From assembly GCF_954871325.1 (NCBI RefSeq), contig NC_088775.1:87645561-87709560 (forward strand): a stretch of 64,000 nt of DNA, read 5' to 3'. Shown one piece after another: positions 35,028-47,100 of this stretch (its first letter is position 1; every line of letters starts with the position of its first letter). Origin of the DNA: Gordionus sp. m RMFG-2023 (lineage: Eukaryota > Nematomorpha > Gordioida > Chordodea > Parachordodidae). Below the pieces are notes generated by a model. It had not been told where the DNA came from and made no database searches. It saw nothing but the letters and a program-made list of their open reading frames with translations. The translations under genes were made by a program, and so were the position numbers.

Positions 35028-36972
35028 CAGGGGCGTCGCTAGCCTTCCAATCTCAGGGGGCTCAACTAAAAAATTTTTTATGGGGGGCTTCGCTCCCCAT
35101 ACCCTTTGCGGGCCTTCGGTCGGGTTTTATAATAGTATATTGTATTTTTTTTTAAATTTGTTAACTCTGAATAATTATTCTGAATTTCATATTTTGTCAT
35201 TTATTATATTATGCATACAAAATAAACTGGCATATAAATAATTAAAACAATGCAAGACATTTCTAAAAATAATATTTTTTAATACAAAATCTATTTGCTG
35301 TATAAAATATTTTCGATTGCTGATATAAAAAAAATTTGCGTCTAAAGAATTACAAGTGATTTAAAATTAATTCATACATAAGCCTCAATTGATAATAATA
35401 AAAATCATATAATGCAATAATATAATTCTTAGCAACTTACATTGACAAAGTTTATGAAACTAATATAACTCTCTGTTACCATTTTAGACAATGTTTTATA
35501 GAATGACTAATAAGGAAAAATTTATAACCTAAACCAAATCAACAATTCTAGAAGAAGAGAGTATAAACGATTAATCTAAATCATAAAACTATTAAGTGGT
35601 TAGAGCTTTATCTTAGATGACATGATGGAAGCTAAAAATTATTGTGAGATATTAAATTTCTAAAAGATTATATTCCATTTTAAATGATATATAAACGACT
35701 ACACAGTTGACCATTATTGTTAATCTAAAATATGCAATAATATGCTCTCAGCAGCTGTAGTATTATTCATAAATTACATAGCAACACAAATAATAGATGC
35801 TAGTTAATTTTCAGTCATAGCCATGACACCCACGATGTAAACTAATATAAGAATTTATTATGTTGGATAAATTGATAAAATAAAAACACTAAAAATCTTT
35901 GGAAGAAATAATTATGCAAATATAATTCACGGCAATGCCATATTAGAAATGAAACATTTTCTAACTATAAAATAAGGATCGAATGATATGATGAAACAAT
36001 TAAGATTTTATATATTTTCGCACCACCTTGGTATATTATATCTTAAAATAATAGTTGTAATAATATCAAAAATATACTTGTATTAAAAATTTAACTAATT
36101 ACTGTTTTTCGAAAAAGAAAAAAATAGCTTTCCTAAAAACACGTAAAAAAAGAGAAGAAAAGATATTAAATTTACTATATCTATTGTAGGATAAATAATA
36201 AAATGTTTTATTTTTTTAAATTATTTATAATTAAATCGATGGCGTTAAATACTTGAATGCAAATTGTTATTATATTTATTATCAAAAGCATTTATATAAA
36301 ATTAATTATAATATTAGTAATATATTATATAACTGTCAAATACGTCTATAAAAGTGGCATTTTATCTAATATTTTATAAACAACTGTATATAATAGAGCA
36401 TTGTAAACTATATGTTTAATTTACAAAGAAATCTCTTATACTTATTTGGACCTTGAAAATTTTTTGGAATAGGCATGATAATAAAATTTAAAAATAAATA
36501 TACAGTTGATTAGTCATTTTGAACTCGGCTAATTACAATATTAAATTTTTTAGTTTTCAATTAATAAATGATTATATTTATTTAATTAGTATTGTTTAAA
36601 ATAATAGTCAATTATGCTTCAACTGTTAATGCTAAATTAATATTTAGTGAGTGATATTGATATATTTTTAACATAGAATTTGATCGCAATCTGACATAGT
36701 TAAAATATAATTTATATGTATTAATCTAATCTAATAATTAAAATAGTATTCATTTAATAAAAATTTAGATAATCTTATTAATTTTTAAATAATAAAATTA
36801 AATCTATATATTACTCAATAGAATTATAAAAGAAATTGTTCAGGGGCGAGCAATTAAAGAAATTTATTTTTAGTTTTAAGGAGTCATTAAAAAAATATTT
36901 TTTGCTTCAGGGGGCTATTCAAATTTTTCAGGGGGCTCGAGCCCCTGCGCTCCCCTCCTAGTGCCGCCACTG
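35028..36972. mobile_element. hAT-type non-autonomous element, GGCGTCGCTAG-end family, copy 2
   Basis: Left end CAGGGGCGTCGCTAGCC, right end CTAGTGCCGCCACTG. About 1.94 kb, aligning with 20990-22928. CAGGGGGCTC-type runs sit just inside both ends. No obvious 8-bp duplication at the borders; the double left end at 34,883 suggests rearrangement. No transposase. Confidence 0.65.
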
Positions 36973-37822
36973 ACATTGGCATAATTTTCGGTAATTGTTC
37001 CTCACTTTTTTAAAAAATTACGCTAACTTGACGTTTTAAAAACGGTTATAACTTGGTTGCGGTTAGTGATACCGATATCCGGTTTGGAGATTATTAACTT
37101 AGATATTGAGTACTAAATAATTGCCAAGTTTCAAAACAAAACTTTTTTATTTTAGGTTTTGGAAAAGTGCCAACACCTTCTTATTTTGCTCATAACTCAC
37201 GAACGGTTTATTCCGCTGTTTTCCTAATAGAAGAAATAAGGATCAATTAACGGGTTACATAATGGTATAAGTTTTGGTAATTAATCCTCAAGTCGTTCTG
37301 TCAGCTTCAAAATTTCACACTTTCCTTATTTTGCTTATAACTCATTAATCATTGATCCGCTAATGTCTGATTTGAATATCAATCAGGACTCTAAATATTG
37401 GCATATATTTTAATTGATCCTCAAGTCGTTCCGCCCTTCACGGACCTGAATGTATTAAAATTATTTATTTTATTTTGGCAGAAACCGGTTCAACTTTTTT
37501 AGAAAGTTTCTTTTAACGTTTTCAAAAAATAATTATATCGGTTCAGATATTTATAAAGGTTTAGCGGTTCATTCTAGTTCACTCAGGGTCCCTGACAGTA
37601 ACCCAGAATCACTACCATCTAATACTTTAAATAATCTTAAGCCCTCTATTGCAACAATTATAAATATTTTTTCTTCTTGCTTTCCACTTCCGAATTCATT
37701 TTTAATTTGATCTATATTCGGACTTTTCATAGCCATTTGTCATCATAGTCTACTGTTGAAACAACTTAAGGTTCAATTTTAAAATTTTTTTCATAATTAC
37801 CTTATTGGTACTTTTTGTTTTT
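36973..37822. other. Spacer with imperfect ~150-bp direct repeats and a short minus frame
   Basis: Between 37,020 and 37,440 phrases such as CTTATTTTGCTCATAACTC and TAATCCTCAAGTCGTTC recur two or three times, each followed by similar sequence. A minus-strand frame at about 37,735-37,570 (MAMKSPNIDQIKNEFGSG ... LRLFKVLDGSDSG) is open and balanced, but too short to assign. Confidence 0.35.
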
Positions 37823-37830
37823 GCCATAAA

Positions 37831-39924
37831 AGGGGCGGACTGGTGACGCTACGGCCTCGTGGACATTTTTTTATAGCGACCTCATTTATATTTTGCGGGC
37901 CTTTGCCCCGCTTTTGTCCGGTCTTCGACTGGGTTCCCTGAAATGGCTTTTTCGATTTACATGATTTTTATTACTTTTTATTTTTGAAAATAAGTTCAAA
38001 CGATACATAAAGAAATATATACGATAATCATATATTTTATTTAAAAAAAATGCACATCTAAAATCATATTCATTACCTATATAAAATGATATTCATTGCA
38101 ACTATATATTTTTTATTGATTTACAACGATATTGCACTATAAAATCTATTCATACATAACATGTTAAATATAAAAAAATACATACTCAATATATCAAATC
38201 AATTAATTACACATATAAAATTATTGCAATTATACAATATTACAGAGAATAAAATTGCTGCACTTATAAAATCAGGCACCGATCATATTGTAAATAGATA
38301 TTAATAAGATTCAAATAAAAGAATTAAGAAAATATATAATTTTTACGTTAATAAATCTCTCATTAACATTGAACCTATGCGCAAATATACAAGAATTCTT
38401 CTATTTCAACCTGCGCTAATAGTTCTCGTTCAACTGACATCATTAAAAACTCTTATGATTTTTCTTGGTTAATATTAACTTTCAGCCTATTTTTATAATT
38501 TTTAATTTATTAAATGCTTTCTAGCAATTAACCTGCGTAAATGACTAAGTTAAAATGTATTCAAAGCCAAAAATTAGTGAATGCACTTGTGTGCATATTT
38601 TATCTTTTAAAAATCTCATACACGCATATTAAACACTTGTTACATTTATTATCACACTCTGAGTTATTATTATTCCATTTTCTTCATTTGACTCCTCACT
38701 TGTACATACTATATCATCGTCCATTTCATTTAAAACTGCTACCAAATCTTTGAATACACTGGCAAATGAACATAATTCGTTACGTAATTTAACACTCAAT
38801 ATACATGCCAATTGTGCTAGTTTTTCCAGGGCCTTTTCAGAAATACCTTTGCTATTTATTTTATCAAAATGACTTGGATGCAAATATTTCACATTGAAAA
38901 TAAGCTCTCAATTCGCAGAAAGCCGTTCTGAGTTTATAATTTCATCAATTATAGGACGAAATACTTCGAACCTATAAAAGTCAATCGATTCTTCGGGACC
39001 ATCCTGGTATTTATTTATCACTATATATTCTCTTCGCTCGTCCTATTCAATTGGCAGAGCATTCTGTACCCTCATACTCTCCGGAAGCTTTAAATATGAA
39101 AATGTTTCATTTAAATTGGAAGCCATTTCATTTCTTTATTTTGAATCGATACAGATGCTAATTTTTTAGAGCCCCATTATTTCAAAATTTTTCAAATATA
39201 TTATAGCTTAACCTAGAATCTTAAATTCACATAATTATCAAGTTTTTGTCTCAAATGATTTATTATCTATTATAAATTCAATGATATATATAACTATGTA
39301 TAAATTGAAGTGCATTTATCGTTGAGAGCAAGCTCACTTTACCATATATCCATCTAAGGGTTTTTTCACGTGTCCATCACCTTCTCTCACCTATTTTTTG
39401 CAGCCTTCTCAACTTATTTTGGCCAGATGAATTATTCTGTTTCATCCAAGCACCCGTCCTTTTATCTGATTCACCGACCTAGATTTTAATTGATTTCAAT
39501 TAATTAAGAACAAGAATGTTGGTTATATTATTTCAACAATAAATCAATATATAAAAATAAAATATAATTAATTAATCAAAACTTAGCTTTCACTCTACTC
39601 AAACGGAAGCGTTTCCACTTCATTTGAAGAAAAAAACAAATAAAAGAACATGGTAATGAAGTATAGCGTCAAGCGATGTTAAAGATATTTTATGCATTAA
39701 AATATAGTAAACGACATGACAATTCTCAAGGAATGTGATATTCAAATCATAGAGATATCATTAAAAATAAATAAATGATAAGAGAAAATAATGTGAATAT
39801 AATATATTTATTTTCTAATCAGACTCTTTTTTGATATTTTCCTCTGATCGGCCTCAAAAATTGACCTTTTTTTGCAGCCTCGTGGGCAAAATGCCCACCT
39901 GGTCTTATGGCCAGTCCGCCCCTG
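37831..39924 (-). mobile_element. hAT element with 8-bp TSD and remnant transposase
   Basis: The right end CCAGTCCGCCCCTG pairs with left AGGGGCGGACTGG. The duplication GCCATAAA is at 37823-37830 and 39925-39932. On minus, about 39,126-38,629 encodes a hAT/ZMYM-like central part (MASNLNETFSYLKLPESM, FDKINSKGISEKALEKLAQL). About 38,535-38,385 resembles a hAT dimerisation region (KAFNKLKIIK, MMSVERELLAQVEIEE) with in-frame stops. The N-terminal half is missing, so it is a decayed internal-deletion copy. Confidence 0.8.
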
Positions 39925-39932
39925 GCCATAAA

Positions 39933-40861
39933 TAAAATCTTAAGAAATCATGAAAATTCATAAATTGTTTCAAAAAGAGACTCTGATAGCGAATTATGCA
40001 ACAGGTTTCTGATAGTTCAAAAGGAATGTTGGTTTAAAATGCCAAAACAAGTTGAGAAAATATTTCCACTATTTTTTAAATAGTATATAAAACACAATTA
40101 ATTTACTACATTAAATGGACTAGTAAATTTATTCTACTAAGACTACAAGGCTTAAATCTAAAATTTTTGAAATTAACTTATTTGAATTGCGGATCCAAAA
40201 TTATAACGAGTTATAGCTAGTTAACTTTAAATAGGAGTTAAAGTTCCTCAAAAATGTAAATAGTTACATTAACAGCAATATAATGGGAGGGTTTGCCCCC
40301 CTTCCCAAATACGTCAATATTATATTATAAAATTGTACATTTATAACCTTATTCACTTAAAAAATTTGAAATAAATAAGGTTGTAAATGTTGAAAATTAA
40401 AAATTGAAGCTTAAATATTTAATCAATAAAAAAGTTACATCTTTATAAATAAATAATTCTATATGTAACAGAAAGTTATTCTTGTAATGACGTTGTGTTT
40501 AAGTAACCATTATTAATAAGATTATTATATTATGCAATAATGTATAACAGATATTATTTTTTATTAATTCCAAATTCCATAAAATATATTTATAAAGGGA
40601 AAAAATTAGCGACATAAATCCAAAAAAACTGAATCACAAATTTACTGTAAATATTTATAATATAATATATAGCACAAAGAAAGTAGATAGGGGATATAAA
40701 ATAAAATTGCAAATATCATAATTAATCATGTAATAATAAATATAATTATATTTATAAATCATGTCAAAAAATAAAGTTATTTTAAAATTTTACAAATTAA
40801 TATATATAAAATAAACAATAATTCGTTAGGGCATCTTTTGAGCCAATCATGATGATACGGG
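39933..40861. other. 3' flank of gene B; duplication edge
   Basis: From about 40,085 it aligns with gene A downstream sequence (765-1,606). Nothing else was seen. Confidence 0.5.
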
Positions 40862-41131
40862 CTATTTGAAATATCTATTAAAAGTCCCGTGACCAGTCCT
40901 GTATTCATTAGCATTTCTATTACGAACATTGTCCATTCTCTTAGCTTGTGGTGGCTGAGTGTGCCTTGGATGATTCTCGGTGTAATACGAAGTTAAATTA
41001 TTACTCATTTTACTGGAGCTGTTAACGTTAAATCGTCTTTCCTCACTAAAACTTTCTGGACGCCTGTGTGTACTATACTCATCCCTATTTTCTGACAAGG
41101 AAGAAAGGTTACTAAAAGAAGATCCATACTC
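40862..41131 (-). CDS. Gene B exon 13: last coding exon
   Basis: Acceptor AATGAAAAG is kept. It ends TGHGTFNRYFK with stop at 40862, identical in its last residues to gene A. Confidence 0.78.
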   Translation of the reverse strand, partial: EYGSSFSNLSSLSENRDEYSTHRRPESFSEERRFNVNSSSKMSNNLTSYYTENHPRHTQPPQAKRMDNVRNRNANEYRTGHGTFNRYFK

Positions 41132-44100
41132 CTTTTCATTAAAATATAAAAAATATTAATTTGGCTCAATATTTGAGAAAAATATTCATTATTATTTTAA
41201 GTCAAATATCTCATCTTCACAAACAAAAAGTTCCGCTTTATAGGCCTTATCTAATATCTACAAAACGTTATTATATAAATAATTTGTAAATTAAAAATGT
41301 TTAAAAAAACATTGTTTCTCTAATTCAGAATAGAATATTTATTCAAAAGAAATGTTTTTATTAAAATTCTTATCTTTTCCAAAATTTAATTAGAAACAGA
41401 ATGGCCTCACGCAAATATTATGTTCTTCAAACTGCTGACCTGATTATCGCGCAAAAAAGTGCCGACTTGGATTAGACTGGACTTCGACAGACCTACGTCA
41501 GAGGCCGAGCTAAGAACACCAAGGTTATGGTTCTTAAGTTTTGATAGGAAAGACAATTTGGTAGGATCGTCGCTTTTCTTTTTAGGGTATTTTAATTTTT
41601 CCAAAACGGGCGGTTTCTGAGGTATGTTTTGATGTGAAGGTGGGGGACGAGGCACATAAGAAGTTGGCCGATAAGGAAGAGGTGGGGCGTGATGAGGAGG
41701 TGTAGGGTTGTGAGGGGGTAGAGGGTGTCTCACAAGTGTAGGATAAGCATGCTCATCTGGATAAGGATGGGTGTAGGGAGGTGGAACAGGTTGAAAAGGA
41801 TTATGAGCTAGAGGTGGTGGCGGATACCTAAAATCATGAGAAGGGGGTTGGATTGGAGGTGGGTATCTGTGATTATATTGAAGAAAAAAATAGATTTAAC
41901 ATAAAATTGCCATAGCTATTTTAATAGTACTGCTTATACATAATTTTTTCAATTTAAGAAAATTCGTCCTTGTTTTTATATATCGTCGCTTGATATTTTG
42001 TTTAATCATTTCCACTTTTGTCAAAAATGACTTTTTTATAAATTAATTATGTAAGAATATATTTATCTATTTATCAGAGTTGTTAAAGTATCTGTATCTA
42101 GAATGTAAGTATATCTAAATACTATTTTAAAGGTATATGTAATGTAATTAGATACTTTTATTTAACGCTTTTTTTACATTAAAAATAAAAATATTTTAAT
42201 AGAAAATTTATTTTATTTTATAAATAATCATGCAGTGTGATACGCAGGCATGAACTCGAACCCTGATATTTGGCTGAACAAGAACCTCGAGCCATTTTTT
42301 AAATGTAGGGTTAAGGGTTAAAATTTTTTTTAAATTATAAAAAATTTGAAGAGTATTAAAAAAATAACATGTAAAATATTTATATATTAAAAAACATTTA
42401 AATATTTTCGTTAATAATGTCCCAAACATTCTAATTCTATGAGTTAAATCTCTAGGATTGTGTAACAATTTTGGCTAAAATATCGGGTGGGCTATTTTTA
42501 AAAATAAAACCGCTTAACAACACTATCTCCAATTGTAAAAAAATATCATGGTATTTTATATAATTAAATGCAGAAGAAACATTAAATATACACATATTTG
42601 AATTTTAAAAAATATTAAGGCATCCTATAAAGTTGAAAAAAAGTGACAGAATAATCTAGTTTTAAGGCGACGATAAACAGGTAAATCCTAAATGCGAAAA
42701 AATGTATATTTTAAAATATTGCTTGAAATATGTCGATGTTAAAGTTGAAAATAATTTCTCAAAAATTCATATATGGCTTAAAATTTTATAAATATTCATT
42801 TTTTAGATACCTTTCATTAAATTATTAATTTATAAAATAAGCAAGAAAGAAAATGTAAGATTAAATAAAATTCAACTTTTTAGTGTAGTAATCTAATTTT
42901 AATTATGGGCTGCAGTAATTTTAATTAACACATAATTTTAGTAGCTATTGAAATAATTTAGTTATTATTTATTGATAAACAAAGATTTATTTAGGGGTGT
43001 AATGATACAACATTTTGGAGGCTGATACGATATTAAATTGATATCGACCAGTAGCATATCCAGGATTTTCTTATGGGAGGGGGGGGGGGGGGGGGTGGAT
43101 ATTTTTTGGGACTTCCAAACCCCCCCCATACCTGGCCTTAGGCCTGGATCCGCTCAGCGCGTAACCAATGAGGGGGAATTTCCTCCCCCCCATTAAAAAT
43201 TTGACTGTTTTTATAAATATACTTTTAAGCGAATAAAAATTTTAACCCCCCCCCCTTCCCAATCAAAATTTTGCAAATTTTGGAATATCAATTTTCCAAC
43301 ATAAAACTTATTTTTTATAAATAAATTTTATTAAAATTTATTTTCCTTGTGAGTACATTAACATTATTCAAAAATATTAATAAAATAGAGGAATTTTTAA
43401 TCAAAGAGATTGAAATCAAAGGCAGAGGCTGCCCACCCCATTTGCGGAGATATACAGAATTATATTTTAAGCTGCGTGCCCCCATTTGTGAGTAAATAAG
43501 AAAATTATAGAACTAACTTTTTTTTGTGTAAATTCTAACATTGTTTTATTAAAACCAACCTTGTTCTTTGTAATCAAACCTGTTTTTTATAAACTCTAAC
43601 ATTGTTTTTTTTTAAATTAACTCTGTTTCTTGTAAATTCTAACATTGTTTTTTTAAAACTATTTAAATCTAATTTTATAATATAATATATTGTGACAAAC
43701 ATGAATAAGCTTAAAACAAATTCAAAAATAAAACTACAAATAATGACATACTTTTATCATCTTATCTATCAATAATACCAAAAATGGGCACCTAGCTTTA
43801 GCGGAAATTATCAAATGGTAATTTATTTTAGTATTACCCTGAATTCATAGTGAAGAGCGATTGCGATCGATCGCAGCGATTTTCATTCATTTTGCAAAGC
43901 GATTGTTAAAACAGGCACTGTTTACTACGGATACGACTTTATATTAATTCAAAATGGTAGCCATCCTCAAATTAATATTTTTTTACAGAATGATGTTGAA
44001 GAGTAGAAGATTAACCCTGAATTCATAGTGAAAAATTGTAGCGCGATTGCGATTTAGACGCGATAGATACAAAATACAGTAAATATCATATCGCATTCAT

Positions 44101-47100
44101 AGTTATCGATCGCGCGATTTGAATCGCAAAAGCAAATCGCCGCGATTTTTTGAAAACACAAATCATTTTGTATTTATCGCGAGATTTTGAAATAGTGCTT
44201 CGTTAAATACAGATTTTGGTTAATTTAACTCAAAATTTTATTTAGCACTATATTTAAAATAAAATGAATTCAATGGCAACATTTTTCGAAGATACAATAA
44301 CAAATAATAATCAAGTTAAAATTATGATTATTTAAATTTTTTTTTTTAGAAAATAGATAAATCTTTATTTATTCTTTCAGTTAAAGAGTATGAGTGCTTA
44401 TATAATAAGCACCATCATTTGTATAAAAATGTTATTTATAAGAACAAGGTTTGGAGATTATTAGCCCAAGAGTATAAAACTACTGGTAATAATTATGCAT
44501 ACATATTATATTTATAAATTTTTTTAGGAACATCTCTCAAATCTCTTTGGAAAAATTTGAGAGATTGTTTCATTAAAGAGAGACAAAAGATAGTAAAATT
44601 GAAAAGTGGGTCAGCTGCAGACCATCATATCACCTGGCCTTTCTATCAGGATATGCTATTCTTGGTAGAAACCTTAACACCTAGGTCTCCTCTTTAGATA
44701 AAGAGGACTCTAATTCTATAGAGGTTACTAATATTTTTAATGAAATGATAGGAGAGATAGATGAATGTAAAATATATCAAATGATATAGTTATTCCTAAA
44801 GATTCTGTATCACTAAATCTTAATGATCTGGTAATTAATATTATCTAAAAACTTATATTATTTTTATTTAAGAATCTATACCCAGTGTTGCATCTAGTTC
44901 TTATTATAAAAATCCTAAGAGAAATAATAATAATATGGGTAATTTATATTTTTTGATAACTTTTAAATAGATGAATATAGGGACATAATTAAATTAGAAA
45001 AAGAAAAATCATTAATAACATTGGAATTGCTTAAAAATAAACCTACTGAATATGTATAATGTTACAACAAAAATTAAATATTTCTACCATACAGGAAAAA
45101 ATGATATATCAAAGAAAATATTTGATATTATAAACGATTAATGATTAAAATTATTTTGTAAATATTTTTGTATTAGAAATATATATTTTGTTAATATTTA
45201 TATTATTTGAAATAAAAATTTTGTGAAATACATTGAATGATATAATTATTCCCAAAAGTCCTGCTATAATTAAACTTTGTACTGAATTTGGTAATTAATA
45301 ATGAAATATATAATATTTATAATGAATGATCTTTATCTTAGAGAAAGTTTAAGGACATTGGTAATTTTTGTTTACTTGCTTTATAAAAATATTTTAAATA
45401 GATGAATTTAGAACATCTATATAACTTTTTTAGTGACATATTCCTACAAATATATTTAATGAGTTTAGACTATAATGATAATAACTTTATTTTTATTATA
45501 ATATATATGAAACACAAAACAAGATATTTATATAAAACACAAAATAAATATCTATAATATGGGATTTTTATATAAATATAAACATAATAAATTTCTATTA
45601 AACTATGCAATACTTGTTGCTGATTTTATGGATTGTGGTTTAAATAATTTTTTAGGGGGTGATTTTATTTTAGGACTAAAAGAAATATAACTTTCCTTAT
45701 AAATAATTATATGTAGTAATGTGCAAGTTTTTATGATATATTCAGTTAGTGATAGTTTTGTGTCCATAGGACGATCAGGCCTTTAATTATCGGATATCTC
45801 GTGCTAGGATACAAGTCGAATGTGCATTTGGCATCTTGGGAGCTAAATGGATGATTTTTAATCGTCCTATGAACACAAAACTATCACTAACTGAATATAT
45901 CATAAAAACATGCACATTACTACATAAAATAAGGAAAGTTATATTTCTTTTAACTAAAATAAAATCACCCCCTAAAAAATTATTTAAACCACAATTCATA
46001 AAATTAGCAACAAGTATTGCAAAGTTTAATAGAAATTTATTATGTTTATATTTATATAAAAATCCCATATTATAGATATTTATTTTGTATTTTATATAAA
46101 TATCTTGTTTTGTATTTTATATATATTATAATAAAAATAAAGTTATTATTATTATAGTCTAAACTCATTAAATATATTTGTAGGAATATGTCACTAAAAA
46201 AGTTATATAGATGTTCTAAATTCATCTATTTAAAATATTTTTATAAAGCAAGTAAACAAAAATTACCAATGTCCTTAAACTTTCTCTAAGATAAAGATCA
46301 TTCATTATAAATATTATATATTTCATTATTAATTACCAAACTCAGTACAAAGTTTAATTATAGCAGGACTTTTGGGAATAATTATATCATTCAATGTATT
46401 TCACAAAATTTTTATTTCAAATAATATAAATATTAACAAAATATATATTTCTAATACAAAAATATTTACAAAATAATTTTAATCATTAATCGTTTATAAT
46501 ATCAAATATTTTCTTTGATATATCATTTTTTCCTGTATGGTAGAAATATTTAATTTTTGTTGTAACATTATACATATTCAGTAGGTTTATTTTTAAGCAA
46601 TTCCAATGTTATTAATGATTTTTCTTTTTCTAATTTAATTATGTCCCTATATTCATCTATTTAAAAGTTATCAAAAAATATAAATTACCCATATTATTAT
46701 TATTTCTCTTAGGATTTTTATAATAAGAACTAGATGCAACACTGGGTATAGATTCTTAAATAAAAATAATATAAGTTTTTAGATAATATTAATTACCAGA
46801 TCATTAAGATTTAGTGATACAGAATCTTTAGGAATAACTATATCATTTGATATATTTTACATTCATCTATCTCTCCTATCATTTCATTAAAAATATTAGT
46901 AACCTCTATAGAATTAGAGTCCTCTTTATCTAAAGAGGAGACCTAGGTGTTAAGGTTTCTACCAAGAATAGCATATCCTGATAGAAAGGCCAGGTGATAT
47001 GATGGTCTGCAGCTGACCCACTTTTCAATTTTACTATCTTTTGTCTCTCTTTAATGAAACAATCTCTCAAATTTTTCCAAAGAGATTTGAGAGATGTTCC

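Noticed and set aside
38541-38753. 70-residue plus frame rich in His/Leu
   Set aside because: Antisense to the hAT transposase remnant.
42240-42262. tRNA gene on minus near GGGTTCGAGTTC
   Set aside because: Only a B-box-like word; no cloverleaf partner arms found.
45787-46068. 93-residue minus frame
   Set aside because: Antisense of the Harbinger transposase C-terminus, whose plus-strand motif (NYRISRAR...FGILG) is conserved.
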